DNA of 64,000 nt from NCBI RefSeq assembly GCF_003725775.1, contig NZ_RJSG01000003.1, positions 185 through 64,184 of the forward strand, given 5' to 3'. The notes beneath the pieces were generated by a model that was given only the letters and a program-made list of their open reading frames with translations, ran no database searches and was not told the DNA's origin. The translations under genes were made by a program, and so were the position numbers. This DNA is from Nocardioides marmorisolisilvae. Its GTDB lineage: Bacteria; Actinomycetota; Actinomycetes; Propionibacteriales; Nocardioidaceae. Shown here piece after piece: positions 1-10,399 of this stretch (position 1 is the first letter of the stretch; each line of letters opens with the position of its first letter).

Positions 1-1227
1 GGTCGTGGTGATGTCCGGGTTCGGAGCCGGGTCGACCGTCAGCGGCAGCGACTTGGTCACGAACAGGCCGGAGCTCGTCTCGATGTACTTGAAGGTCAGC
101 GGGTAGCTGCCGGCCACGGTCGGCTTGCCCGACAGGGTGCCGGTCGACCCGTCGAGGGTGATGCCGGTCGGCAGGGTGCCCGAGGTGATCGACCAGGTGC
201 CGGGCTGGCCGGTCTTGGCCAGCGTCGTCGTGTAGTTCGAGAACGCGGTCGCGTCTGGCAGCGCGGTCGTCGTGATCCGCGGCTTCACCTGAACAGTGAT
301 GCTCAGGTCCTGCTTGTCGAACAGCAGGTTGCTGGTCTGGCTGAACGTGACGGTGAAGTTGAAGGTACCGCCGCTGGTCGGCGTACCGGTGATGGTGCCG
401 GAGGACGCACCCAGGTTGAGGCCCGGCGGCAGGTCGCCGGCGGTGATCGCCCAGGTGCCGGCCTCGCCGGTCTTGGTGAGCGTCTGCGAGTACGACGTGT
501 CGGTGAACCCACCGGGCAGCGACGTGGTGGTGATGACCGGGTTCTGCGGACCGGTGTCGAAGGAGACCTTGGTGGCTGCGGACAGCCCCGTGGCGTTGAG
601 ACCGTGCCGGGGCACGTAGACCCGGTACGTCGTGGACGCGCTGACCGTGAACGAGCGGGAGAAGGTGCCGGTCTTGGACAGGATCACCGTGGTCAGGTCG
701 ATCCACTTGGCCCCGTTGAAGCGCTGCACGAACCCGACGTCGCCGGAGACGAACGGCTTGACGGTGCCGGAGAGCTTGACGCTCTGCGCCTTGGTGATCG
801 TGGTCGGGCTGGCCTTGAGGCTGACCGTCACCTTGTGCAGGGACGTCACGGTGACGGTCTTCGAGGTGGCTGCACCGAGCTTGCTGGTCGCACTCACGGT
901 GGCGCGGTAGTAGTACGAGCCCGCGGTGCTGGACAGCGTCACGGTGAAGGAGAAGGAACCCGAGCTGGTCTTGGTCTTCGTGAGCGTCGAGGTGACCCAG
1001 CTGCTTCCCGACTTGCGCTGCAGCTTCACGGTGCTGCCGGTCGGGGTCTTGGACACGGTGCCGGACAGCACGACCTTGCTGCCGCCCACCCCTGCCGTCG
1101 GCTTGGACGAGAGCGAGATCGAGCGCGAGGTCACCGCCTGGGCGGGCGCGGACAGGCCGCCGAGGACCAGCAGGACGCCGATCGAGATCGCGATCGCTGA
1201 CCAGAGCCGCCGCCGAAGTGAACTCAT
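1..1227 (-). CDS. Secreted Ig-repeat protein (3' end cut by window edge)
   Basis: The reading frame starts at ATG 1227 and is open for 409 codons to base 1, so the C-terminus lies outside the window. Residues 1-31 form a clear signal peptide (SLRRRLW start, hydrophobic core, APAQA cleavage site). Two beta-sandwich modules rich in Thr/Ser/Lys follow, to about residue 215. At least two putative-Ig (He_PIG type) repeats come next, recognised by the recurring ITTTSLPxG, LTKTG and GTPTSG signatures. The architecture matches the next gene at 1348-3090, so the two are tandem paralogues. No enzyme domain is seen; a cell-surface or secreted adhesin-like role is inferred from the family only. Confidence 0.8.
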   Translation of the reverse strand, partial: MSSLRRRLWSAIAISIGVLLVLGGLSAPAQAVTSRSISLSSKPTAGVGGSKVVLSGTVSKTPTGSTVKLQRKSGSSWVTSTLTKTKTSSGSFSFTVTLSSTAGSYYYRATVSATSKLGAATSKTVTVTSLHKVTVSLKASPTTITKAQSVKLSGTVKPFVSGDVGFVQRFNGAKWIDLTTVILSKTGTFSRSFTVSASTTYRVYVPRHGLNATGLSAATKVSFDTGPQNPVITTTSLPGGFTDTSYSQTLTKTGEAGTWAITAGDLPPGLNLGASSGTITGTPTSGGTFNFTVTFSQTSNLLFDKQDLSITVQVKPRITTTALPDATAFSNYTTTLAKTGQPGTWSITSGTLPTGITLDGSTGTLSGKPTVAGSYPLTFKYIETSSGLFVTKSLPLTVDPAPNPDITTT

Positions 1228-1347
1228 CGTGCGCTCAACCTTTGTTCCGTGCGTTCCGAGAACGCGCCCCATCTGTGCGTGCAGGTACCGAGGCTACGTT
1301 CTCCTCGGGGACGATCTGACCCGAACCGCGGAACTGGGATGCGGCGG

Positions 1348-3090
1348 TCACGGGGCCGGATCGACGTGGATGCTCAGGATCTTGGTGTTGGTCCCCGTGA
1401 GCGTCGTGTACTTGACCTGGAAGACGTAGTCACCGGCCGCCGTCGGGGTGCCCGTGATCTGCCCGGTGAGCCCGTTCAGGTTCAGGCCCGGCGGCAGCGC
1501 GAGCTTGGTGATCGACCAGGTGCCGGCCCCCGAGCCCTGGAGCTGCTGGGTCGGGTAGGCGGTGCCGACGGTTCCGTTGGCCAGCGTCGTGGTGGTGATC
1601 TCCGGGGAGTTCGCTGCCGGCGAGACGTGCAGGATCAGGCCCTGGCTGTCCGAGGTCTGGGCCGCGGTCTCGGTGAAGGTCACCGTGAAGGCGTAGTCGT
1701 CGGACGCGGTCGGCGCCCCGGAGAGGTGGCCGGTGGCGGCATCGAGCGTGACACCCGGAGGCAGCGCGCCCTGCGTGACCGCCCAGGTGCCGGAGAGACC
1801 GGAGTCGCTGGTCTCGGCGAGGGTCGTCGAGTAGGCGGCGCTCTTCACGCCGTCCGGGAGGGTCGTCGTGGTGATCACCGGCGGCGGCGAGACCGCGATG
1901 TGCAGCGGGAAGGACGCGTTGGCCTTCTTGCCGGAGACCGTCTCGGTGAAGGTGGCGGCGACGGTGAAGTCACCGTCCACGACCGGGGTCCCGGAGATCT
2001 CACCGGTGTCGGCGTTCAGGCTCGTGCCGTTCGGCAGGTGCAGGGCGGACCAAGTCCCGTCGGCGCCGGTCTTGGTCAGCGTCGCCGCGTAGGGAACGCC
2101 GCGCTTGCCGTCGGGCAACGAGGTCGTCGTGATGGCCGGGCCACTTACGATGGTGATCGACAGCGCCTGGGTGTCGGAGAGCTTCGAGGCGTTCTCGGTG
2201 AACTTGACGGTGAAGTTGTAGGTGGCACCCGAGGTCGGCGTCCCGGAGATCTCACCGGTGCTGGAGGACAGCGTCAGTCCGTTCGGCAGCGCGCCGGAGG
2301 CCTTGGACCAGGTGCCGACGTTGCCGGTCTTGGTCAGGGTCTGGCTGTACGCCGTACCGACCGAACCGCCGGGCAGCGAGGTCGTGGTGATCGTCGGCGG
2401 CATCGGGGCCGGGCCGTTGTAGGTGATCCGCACGCTCGAGGAGTTCGCCGGTGCGTAGGCGCCGTGCTTGGAGGCGTAGACGCGGTACGAGCCGTTGGCA
2501 GACGGACTGGTCGACTTGGAGTAGTTGCAGTTGGAGTTCAGCGTGGCGCTGGAGATCTTCACCCAGCCGGAGGTCGAGAACCGCTGCAGCGCGACCGAGG
2601 CTCCGACCTGGCACGAGCTCACGTGGCCGGTGAAGGTCGTCGAGCCGCCCTGCGGGACCGTGGTCCTCGATGCCTTGATCGAGACGGTCACCTTCTTCAG
2701 CACGGTGATGGCGACCGTGCTCGAGGTGGCCGCAGAACGGCCGCTGGAGGCTGCGGCGACGGTCCGGAAGTAGTACTTGCCGGTGTAGGTCGGCATCACC
2801 ACGGCGATCTTGTAGGTGCCGGCCGCGTCGGTCGTCTTCAGGTTGCTGCGAGCGTCCAGCCAGTAGCCGCCGGCCTGGATCTGCAGCTTGAGCCCGCTGC
2901 CGGTGGGCGTGGGCGCGAGGGTCCCCGAGAAGGTGACGGTGGCACCGGTGGCCACGGTGGTGGCGCTGGCGTGCAGGCTGATCTTGCGGGTGGTCGTGGC
3001 CTGGGCGGGTGCTGCGACGGCGCCGAGCGCGAGCAGGACCGCGAGGACGAGCGCTATCGGCGACCAGTGGCGAAGACGCGACGGAACCAT
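1348..3090 (-). CDS. Secreted protein with four putative-Ig repeats
   Basis: 580 residues from ATG 3090, chosen because AGGGGG lies 8 bases upstream and the signal peptide begins there (residues 1-31, ending APAQA); an upstream in-frame start would add 31 non-secretory residues. Two related N-terminal beta modules span about 36-130 and 133-225. Four He_PIG-type Ig repeats follow at about 232-316, 317-402, 404-490 and 495-579, each carrying ITTTxLPxG, a GTW core and GxxTGxISGTPT. There is no LPXTG-type signal or transmembrane tail, so it is probably released or held non-covalently. It lies 120 bases upstream of its paralogue on the same strand. Substrate or partner unknown. Confidence 0.82.
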   Translation of the reverse strand: MVPSRLRHWSPIALVLAVLLALGAVAAPAQATTTRKISLHASATTVATGATVTFSGTLAPTPTGSGLKLQIQAGGYWLDARSNLKTTDAAGTYKIAVVMPTYTGKYYFRTVAAASSGRSAATSSTVAITVLKKVTVSIKASRTTVPQGGSTTFTGHVSSCQVGASVALQRFSTSGWVKISSATLNSNCNYSKSTSPSANGSYRVYASKHGAYAPANSSSVRITYNGPAPMPPTITTTSLPGGSVGTAYSQTLTKTGNVGTWSKASGALPNGLTLSSSTGEISGTPTSGATYNFTVKFTENASKLSDTQALSITIVSGPAITTTSLPDGKRGVPYAATLTKTGADGTWSALHLPNGTSLNADTGEISGTPVVDGDFTVAATFTETVSGKKANASFPLHIAVSPPPVITTTTLPDGVKSAAYSTTLAETSDSGLSGTWAVTQGALPPGVTLDAATGHLSGAPTASDDYAFTVTFTETAAQTSDSQGLILHVSPAANSPEITTTTLANGTVGTAYPTQQLQGSGAGTWSITKLALPPGLNLNGLTGQITGTPTAAGDYVFQVKYTTLTGTNTKILSIHVDPAP

Positions 3091-3191
3091 CGGAAAAACC
3101 CCCTGAGACTTGTGTGCACCCCGCACACGAGCAGTTAACGACGATACGTCCCATTTCGTCACGGCTCGGGACCAACGCGCCAAAAACAGGA

Positions 3192-3225
3192 GGGCGCCAG
3201 CACCGGTTTCCCGGTACTGGCGCCC
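3192..3225 (-). terminator. Hairpin terminator of groEL
   Basis: A 15-bp inverted repeat (arms 3192-3206 and 3211-3225, one G-T wobble) closes a 4-base loop. Read on the minus strand it follows the groEL stop and is trailed by a T-rich stretch (TGTTTTTG, 3182-3189). It separates groEL from the secreted protein gene downstream. Confidence 0.8.
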
Positions 3226-3262
3226 CTTTGTCCGATGTTGGACGGAATTCAGATCCTCGGGA

Positions 3263-4903
<1,641 letters not shown>

Positions 4904-5016
4904 TCACGCAGAAGTCGGACGGCCGGTGCGTCGCCCGCGACGGACGATCCGGGCTGACCCGCCGGACCCTTCCCGACGGCGCCTGGACCTCGACTCACTC
5001 GGCCCTGGGTGGTGCG

Positions 5017-5043
5017 TTGTCACTCTCACAGGGAGAGTGCCAA
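5017..5043 (-). promoter_or_regulatory. CIRCE operator, proximal copy (HrcA site)
   Basis: TTGTCACTC-N9-GAGTGCCAA matches the CIRCE consensus TTAGCACTC-N9-GAGTGCTAA at all but a few arm positions. It lies just downstream of the predicted -10 box, around the likely transcription start of groEL. Confidence 0.85.
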
Positions 5044-5049
5044 CCCCAA

Positions 5050-5078
5050 TTGTTAGCACTCGGCACCGGAGAGTGCAA
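5050..5078 (-). promoter_or_regulatory. Predicted groEL promoter
   Basis: On the minus strand TTGCAC (5078-5073) and TAACAA (5055-5050) are separated by exactly 17 bases, a fair sigma-A promoter. The -35 and -10 boxes sit inside the two arms of the distal CIRCE, so HrcA binding would occlude polymerase. Confidence 0.65.
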
Positions 5079-5079
5079 A
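5053..5079 (-). promoter_or_regulatory. CIRCE operator, distal copy (HrcA site)
   Basis: TTAGCACTC-N9-GAGTGCAAA has one mismatch to the CIRCE consensus. It is 9 bases from the proximal copy, giving a tandem pair upstream of groEL. Confidence 0.95.
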
Positions 5080-5101
5080 CAAACGTTGAGCCCGCGAAAT
5101 C

Positions 5102-5117
5102 CTGAGCTTGTCGAAGG
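5102..5117 (-). repeat. Dispersed intergenic repeat, TTCGACAAGCTCA family
   Basis: CTGAGCTTGTCGAAGG is the reverse complement of the core found again near 32251, 44573 and 58336, always just outside a gene end. Here it abuts the stop of the ATP-grasp gene. Confidence 0.6.
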
Positions 5118-5118
5118 G

Positions 5119-5940
5119 TCAGGCGTCCAGGAGCCGTACGACGAGGTCCGCGAACGCCGCCCCGTTGGCGGGCAGCTCCTCGAGGTAGAGACCGGGCTCG
5201 GTGACCTCCAGCTCGCTGACCGCAAGGACGCCGTCGGCCAGGCGCATCTGGTCCACCCGGGCGTAGTGCAGCGGCCGCCCGAGGATCCGCTCGGCGGTCT
5301 GGACGGTGTGGCGCGCCAGCCGGGTCGCCTCCTCGGTCGGGACGACCGCGACGGTCGTACCGCCGTAGTGCTCGTGCACCCGGATCTCCTCACCGGCGGG
5401 CAGCTTGCGCACCATCGAGACCGGCTCGCCGCCGAGCACGAACACCGAGGTCTCCCCCTCGGTGCGCACCGAGTCGACCAGCGGCTGGACGACCCACGGC
5501 CCGGGCCCGGGGGCTTCGGCCCCGGCAACGACCACACCGCGTCCACCGGCCCCGACCCGGGGCTTGATCACCGCGCCGTCGAAGGAGGCGACCGCAGCAG
5601 GCAACCCGCCCTCCTCGTCCACCCCGATCGTCGGCACCACCGGCAGGCCGGCGTCGGCCAGCTCGACCAAGTAGGCCTTGTCGGTGTTCCAGGCGAAGAC
5701 CTCCACGCCGTTCAGCAGCCGCGGCACCGAGGCGACCCAGGCCATGAACTCCTCCCGGCGCGCGTCGTAGTCCCAGGTCGAGCGGACCGCGACCAGCGGG
5801 CCGTCCCAGTCGACCTCGGGGTCGTCCCAGAGGACCCACCGGGCCGCGACGCCGCGCTCGGCGAGTGCCGCGTCGAGCGCTGCCGCACCGGGCTCGCCGT
5901 CCGGCCAGTCCCGACAGGTCACCAGCAGCAGGTCGGTCAT
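5119..5940 (-). CDS. ATP-grasp domain protein
   Basis: 273 residues from ATG 5940. It resembles the RimK/glutathione-synthetase-like ATP-grasp proteins: an N-terminal Rossmann-like part (LLLVTCRDWPDGE), a substrate region with RSTWDYDARREEF, then the ATP-grasp with VIKPRVGAGGRG near residue 150 (nucleotide-binding lysine and glycine loop) and a C-terminal metal-site segment around ARVDQMRLADG and SELEVTEPGL. Such enzymes join a carboxylate to an amine or thiol using ATP; the substrate cannot be told from sequence. It is upstream of, and on the same strand as, groEL, but groEL has its own promoter. Confidence 0.8.
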   Translation of the reverse strand: MTDLLLVTCRDWPDGEPGAAALDAALAERGVAARWVLWDDPEVDWDGPLVAVRSTWDYDARREEFMAWVASVPRLLNGVEVFAWNTDKAYLVELADAGLPVVPTIGVDEEGGLPAAVASFDGAVIKPRVGAGGRGVVVAGAEAPGPGPWVVQPLVDSVRTEGETSVFVLGGEPVSMVRKLPAGEEIRVHEHYGGTTVAVVPTEEATRLARHTVQTAERILGRPLHYARVDQMRLADGVLAVSELEVTEPGLYLEELPANGAAFADLVVRLLDA

Positions 5941-6047
5941 CCACCCAGCCTGCCAGGGAACCGATCGGGCGTTACGGGTAGCCCGTTCGGACCCTTACCC
6001 ACAGGTCTCAGAGATGCGAGACTCCGGCAACTCGGAAAGGAACGAAA

Positions 6048-7577
6048 ATGTCTCGTGAAGCCGCACCCCTCCCCGGCAAGCGCCCGCGGACCCGCCGCCT
6101 TTCGGCGGCAGCCGCCCTCCTCCTGCTCACGGGGGTCCTCATCGCTGTGCTGAGCGGCACCGCGTCCGCCGCACTCCCGAAGCCGACGGTGACACTGACC
6201 GGGACCGGCTCGCCGATCGTCGGCCAGACCTACACGCTGACGGTCGCCGTGACGAACATGTCGATCCCCGGCGAGCTGGCGACCTTGGAACGCAACACCG
6301 GTCTGATCTACCAGTCCACCGGCCAGTCGGCGCTCCTGGACGGATCCTCGAAGGCGACCTTCACCATCACGCCGACGTCGACCAGCACCCAGAAGTACCG
6401 GGTCACCCTCAAGGCCACGACGACCCACCAGGCCGGCACCAGCAACACGCTCAGCGTGGCGGCGAAGCTGCCGACGCCGACGGTCACCGTCACCAAGAGC
6501 AACCCTGCTCCGTCCTACGTGAACGAGGACCAGACCCTGACCGTGTCGGTCTCGGCACCGAACGCGGCGGGAGAGTCGGTCAAGCTCCAGAAGTTCAGCG
6601 GCCTGTCCTGGTCGACAGTCAGCTCCCAGAACCTGGACACCAACTCGCAGGCAACCTGGACCGTCCGACCGACAGCAGCCGGCACGACGAAGTACCAGGC
6701 GACGATCGCCAAGACCGCCGCGCACAACGCAGCGACCAGCGCGACGTACTCGTTGGTGACCGTGACCAAGCCACCTGCGGACTGCGGTGGCACCACGATC
6801 GCCAAGCCGGGCGGCGGCACCTGGACGTGCAAGTACGAGGACGAGTTCGACGGGAACGCACTCAGCTCGGACTGGTTCGCACAGCAGTCGAAGTACACCC
6901 ACAAGCACCCCGGCGAGCCGACGAACCCTTCCTGCATCATGGACAACCAGGCGGCTGGGCCCGACCAGACCATCAAGGTCTCGGGTGGGTACCTGCAGCT
7001 GTTCGCGAAGGTTCTCGACCAACCGGTCGACTGCGGCGACGGGACGAGCTCGCGGCTGGTCTCCGGAGAAGTCATGCACCTGAACTCCTACTCCCAGACT
7101 TACGGGCGCTACGAGGTCATGGCGAAGCTGCCCGACTATGCAACCAAGGGTCTGCAGGAGACGTTCTGGCTGTGGCCCAAGAACACCGGTGACCAGGACG
7201 GCCGGGAGATCGACTTCTCCGAGTTCTACAGCGGTTACCCGAACAACGACCTCCCGTACTTCCACTACTACGACGGGACGTCGGAGGGCGGCTCGACGGC
7301 CTTCTGCCCGATCAACTACGGGCAGTTCAACCGCTACACCTTCGAGTGGTCGCCGGGGAACCTGAAGACCTACATCAACGGCGTGCTGTGCATCAACGAC
7401 AACTACCAGGCGGCCAACCAGCCGACCGGCAGTCCGGCGCCGTTCAACGTGCCGTTCTTCCTGGACCTGCGCCAGGCGTTCGGCGTGAACCAGGGCTTCG
7501 ACAACCTGTTCCCGGTCCCGGGAGCGGGCACCCAGACCTACAGCACGCAGATCGACTACGTGTACATCTGGCAGTGA
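6048..7577 (+). CDS. Secreted glycoside hydrolase family 16 protein
   Basis: 509 residues from ATG 6048, with GGAAAGG upstream. Residues 1-41 are a signal peptide (twin-arginine-poor, KRPRTRRL then a hydrophobic core ending TASA). Two Ig-like beta modules occupy about 45-245 and resemble the N-terminal modules of the two secreted proteins at 1-3090. The GH16 catalytic domain covers about 265-509 with the signature GREIDFSEF: Glu387 as predicted nucleophile, Asp389 and Glu392 as helper and acid/base. It ends in YVYIWQ, usual for GH16. The family cleaves beta-1,3/1,4-glucans, agars or carrageenans; the exact polysaccharide is not predictable. Probably monocistronic. Confidence 0.92.
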   Translation: MSREAAPLPGKRPRTRRLSAAAALLLLTGVLIAVLSGTASAALPKPTVTLTGTGSPIVGQTYTLTVAVTNMSIPGELATLERNTGLIYQSTGQSALLDGSSKATFTITPTSTSTQKYRVTLKATTTHQAGTSNTLSVAAKLPTPTVTVTKSNPAPSYVNEDQTLTVSVSAPNAAGESVKLQKFSGLSWSTVSSQNLDTNSQATWTVRPTAAGTTKYQATIAKTAAHNAATSATYSLVTVTKPPADCGGTTIAKPGGGTWTCKYEDEFDGNALSSDWFAQQSKYTHKHPGEPTNPSCIMDNQAAGPDQTIKVSGGYLQLFAKVLDQPVDCGDGTSSRLVSGEVMHLNSYSQTYGRYEVMAKLPDYATKGLQETFWLWPKNTGDQDGREIDFSEFYSGYPNNDLPYFHYYDGTSEGGSTAFCPINYGQFNRYTFEWSPGNLKTYINGVLCINDNYQAANQPTGSPAPFNVPFFLDLRQAFGVNQGFDNLFPVPGAGTQTYSTQIDYVYIWQ

Positions 7578-7584
7578 GCCTCTC

Positions 7585-7615
7585 GGGCGGTCGGACCATC
7601 CTGGTCCGGCCGCCC
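7585..7615. terminator. Hairpin between convergent genes
   Basis: A 14-bp stem (7585-7598 with 7602-7615, one G-T pair) and 3-base loop lie between the stops of the GH16 gene and the convergent amidohydrolase. There is no T-run, so it is probably a bidirectional terminator of the U-less actinobacterial kind (inference). Confidence 0.55.
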
Positions 7616-7622
7616 GCGGAGC

Positions 7623-8675
7623 TCAGCCGTTGTCGAGACGGTAGACCCGGCGGGCGTTACCGCCGAGCAGCTGGTGCGAGTCGACATCGGGTCCGAGGAT
7701 CTCCAGCAGCGCCTCGATCAGGCCGCGGATCGGCACGATCGGCTTGTCCATCGGGAAGTTCGAGGCCCACAGCGTGCGCTCGGCCCCGAACAGCTCCTGG
7801 GTCCGGGAGACCAGGGGCGCGACGGTGTCGCGGAACTGCGCGGTGCTGACCGGTCCGTCCCAGCCGAGCACCGGCATCCCGAGACCGGAGTGCTTGGCGA
7901 CGACGTTGGGCAGCGCCGCGACCGCGGCGATGTCGTCGGACCAGCGGGCGAGGATCTCCCGGCGGTCGGCCTCGGTGTGACCGGTACGGCGTCCACGCGG
8001 TCCGAACAGCCCGACGGGGGTTCCGTAGTGGTCGAGCACGAACGTGGTCTCGGGGTACTCCTGAGCCAGCCCGACCACCTCCGGGAGCTGGTGGGAGTAG
8101 ACCCACGCCTCGAAGCTCAGGCCCCGCTCGGCGACGGCGGCGAAACCCCGCAGGAAGTCAGGGCTCGAGAGCAGGCCCTCGTCGTTCCAGTCGCGTACGC
8201 CGGGGTCGGGGTGGTGCGCGGCGGAGCACCGGATGCCGCGCAGCCGTGGGCTGGCGGCGAGGTTGCGGTCGAGGACGTCGGCGATGCCCGCCTCCCGGGG
8301 ATCGGCGTGGCACACGACCGCTCCCAGCGCGGGGCCGGCGGTGCCGAAGGGCAGCGTCTCCACCCAGGCGGTCTCCCCCGCGGTCCCCTCGGGGCTGTGG
8401 TCGGCCCAGCCGGCCTCGATGTGGACGACCGTCTCCACGGGGAGGTCGCCCGCGTCGGCGCGGTAGTCGGCCGGGAGGTAGGTGTTGATCACGTGCGTCG
8501 GGTCGCCCACGAACTCCCGGTCCCGCTGCGGGAACAGCTTCATCAGGACCGGTCGCAGGAACGGCAGCCGGCGTACCAGCTTCGCCGGACCTGAGACCTC
8601 CTTCGGCGTCGTGAACGGGTCCCACTGGTGGATGTGCGGGTCGACGATCCTCAGGCCCGCGGGCAGGTCGGTCAT
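7623..8675 (-). CDS. Amidohydrolase family protein (TIM-barrel metal-dependent hydrolase)
   Basis: 350 residues from ATG 8675. The N-terminal VDPHIHQWDPF is the HxH metal site of the COG3618/amidohydrolase-2 family. Later conserved positions are VVHIEAGW, RGIRCSAAHHPD, FEAWVYSHQLPE, FVLDHYGTP and the ASNFPMDKP aspartate motif near the C-terminus, all in the usual order. Members hydrolyse lactones or decarboxylate small acids, often in sugar or aromatic catabolism; the substrate is not predictable here. It is divergent from the YCII/sigma pair and has no metabolic neighbours. Confidence 0.85.
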   Translation of the reverse strand: MTDLPAGLRIVDPHIHQWDPFTTPKEVSGPAKLVRRLPFLRPVLMKLFPQRDREFVGDPTHVINTYLPADYRADAGDLPVETVVHIEAGWADHSPEGTAGETAWVETLPFGTAGPALGAVVCHADPREAGIADVLDRNLAASPRLRGIRCSAAHHPDPGVRDWNDEGLLSSPDFLRGFAAVAERGLSFEAWVYSHQLPEVVGLAQEYPETTFVLDHYGTPVGLFGPRGRRTGHTEADRREILARWSDDIAAVAALPNVVAKHSGLGMPVLGWDGPVSTAQFRDTVAPLVSRTQELFGAERTLWASNFPMDKPIVPIRGLIEALLEILGPDVDSHQLLGGNARRVYRLDNG

Positions 8676-8791
8676 GGGGTCAGCGTGCCAGGCCCGGAAA
8701 GATCGTGGAATTTCTTTGGCGCTGCTGTCGATCGGCCCCTGTCCCGCCCGTCATCCCGGTGACAGACTCCACCTGATCGAGAGGAACCACC

Positions 8792-9148
8792 ATGACCGAG
8801 TACGCCGTCCTCCTCCCTGGCGACGAGAGCAAGTGGGCCCAGGCCTCCGCCGAGGAGCGTGCCGAGATGTACGCCAAGCACATGAAGTTCGCCGAACTGC
8901 TGGCGGCGCGCGGCCACCAGGTCACCGGGGGCAACGAGCTCCAGGCGAGCAGCACCGCCCGCACGGTCACCGGCTCGCTGGACCAGGTCTCGGTGACCCA
9001 GGGCCCGTACGCCGAGACCACCGAGCAGCTCACCGGCTTCTACACGGTGAAGACCGACGACCTCGACGACCTGCTCAAGATCTGCGGCATCCTCGCCGAG
9101 GGCGGCGGCAAGGTCGAGGTGCGTGCCACCGTCGACCACACCGCCTGA
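8792..9148 (+). CDS. YCII/DGPF-domain protein
   Basis: 118 residues from ATG 8792, behind GAGAGGAACC. It is a small ferredoxin-fold protein of the YCII-related (PF03795) group: MTEYAVLLPGDESKW at the start, then QVSVTQGPYAETTEQLTGFY, which carries the DGPF/GPYAE-like signature. Paralogues of this family are the standard genomic companions of ECF42-group sigma factors, and the sigma gene begins 4 bases after its stop, so the two are translated as a unit. Enzyme activity unknown; a sensor or detoxification role for the pair is only an inference. Confidence 0.88.
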   Translation: MTEYAVLLPGDESKWAQASAEERAEMYAKHMKFAELLAARGHQVTGGNELQASSTARTVTGSLDQVSVTQGPYAETTEQLTGFYTVKTDDLDDLLKICGILAEGGGKVEVRATVDHTA

Positions 9149-9152
9149 GGGC

Positions 9153-10370
9153 ATGACCGTCGGTCCGGACGACCGGATCGAGCAGGTCTGGCGCGACGAG
9201 TGGGGGCGGCTGCTCGCCCTCCTCGTCGCGCAGTACCGCCGGCTCGACCTCGCCGAGGACGGGCTGGCCGACGCGTTCGAGGCGGCCAGTCGCACCTGGC
9301 CCGTCGACGGCGTACCCGAGAACGCACCGGCCTGGCTGCTGACCGCGGCCCGTCGCCGGATCATCGACCGGCTGCGCTCGGACGAGGTGCTGGCCCGCAA
9401 GATGCCGCTGCTCGGCGTCGAGGCCGACCTTCAGGAGGAGGCGCAACGCGTGATGGCCGATGCCGGTGAGGCAGTACGCGACGAGCGGCTGCGACTGGTG
9501 CTGCTCTGCGCCCACCCGAACCTGGCACCCGAGTCGGCCGCCGCGCTGACCCTGCGCCTGGTGCTCGGCGTCCCCACCCCCGACATCGCCCGGCTGTTCC
9601 TGGTGCCCACCGCCACGATGGCCGCCCGCCTGACCCGCGCCCGGCACCGGTTGGCCGGAGAGCGGTTCGCGGTCCCCTCGCGCACCGAGCTCGAGGACCG
9701 GATCGACGGAGCTGCCGGGATCGCCTACCTCGCGTTCACCGCCCGTTACGCCCCCGGCACCGGAGACGACGTGCACCGGCCCGACATGGCGGCCGAGGCG
9801 ATCCGACTGGTCCGGGTGCTCCGCGAGGTCGCTCCCGGACGTGCCGAGCTGGACGCGCTGCTCGCTCTGATGCTGCTCCAGCACGCGCGCCGCGACGCGC
9901 GCGTGGCCGACGGAGAGGTGGTGCTGCTGCCGCACCAGGACCGAACCCGCTGGAACGCCGACGAGGCAGGCGAGGCCTTCGACCTGCTCACCCCGCTGGT
10001 GGACACACCGCCGAGCCGGTGGCTGCTGGAGGCGTTGATCGCCGCCGAGCACGCGGTCGCCCCGAGTCCTGCAGAGACGGCGTGGCTGCGCATCGCGAAC
10101 CTGTACGCCGAGCTGGAGGAGCTGACCGGGTCGGCCGTGGTCCGGCTCAACCGCGCGGTCGCGGTCGCCGAGGTCGACGGTCCGCTGGCCGGCCTGGCGC
10201 TGCTCGACGGGCTCGACCTGTCCGGCCACCGGCTCCCGGGAACGCGCGCCGAGCTGCTCGCCCGCGCAGGCCGGATCCCGGAAGCCCGCGGCCAGTGGGA
10301 GCTGGCGATCTCGCTGTGCGACAACGCCGCCGAGCGCCGGCACCTGGCGAGCCGCCTCGCGGACCACTGA
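9153..10370 (+). CDS. ECF sigma factor of the ECF42/DUF6596 type
   Basis: 405 residues from ATG 9153, preferred over an in-frame GTG at 9123 because the latter lies inside the YCII gene while 9153 follows a GAGGG ribosome site. Region 2 is at about 8-75 (RLLALLVAQYRRLDLAEDGLADAFEAA, with AWLLTAARRRIIDRLR), region 4 at about 108-165 (ALTLRLVLGVPTPDIARLFLVPTATMAARLTRARHRL, split here only for reading: the recognition part is PTATMAARLTRAR). The long C-terminal half contains GIAYLAFTARY, LLLQHARRDAR-like and AEHAVAPSPAETAW segments typical of the helical DUF6596 extension. Such sigma factors lack an anti-sigma partner and are thought to be controlled by the extension. Confidence 0.9.
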   Translation: MTVGPDDRIEQVWRDEWGRLLALLVAQYRRLDLAEDGLADAFEAASRTWPVDGVPENAPAWLLTAARRRIIDRLRSDEVLARKMPLLGVEADLQEEAQRVMADAGEAVRDERLRLVLLCAHPNLAPESAAALTLRLVLGVPTPDIARLFLVPTATMAARLTRARHRLAGERFAVPSRTELEDRIDGAAGIAYLAFTARYAPGTGDDVHRPDMAAEAIRLVRVLREVAPGRAELDALLALMLLQHARRDARVADGEVVLLPHQDRTRWNADEAGEAFDLLTPLVDTPPSRWLLEALIAAEHAVAPSPAETAWLRIANLYAELEELTGSAVVRLNRAVAVAEVDGPLAGLALLDGLDLSGHRLPGTRAELLARAGRIPEARGQWELAISLCDNAAERRHLASRLADH

Positions 10371-10399
10371 GGCCGCCACCGAGGATCTAGGGTCGGACC

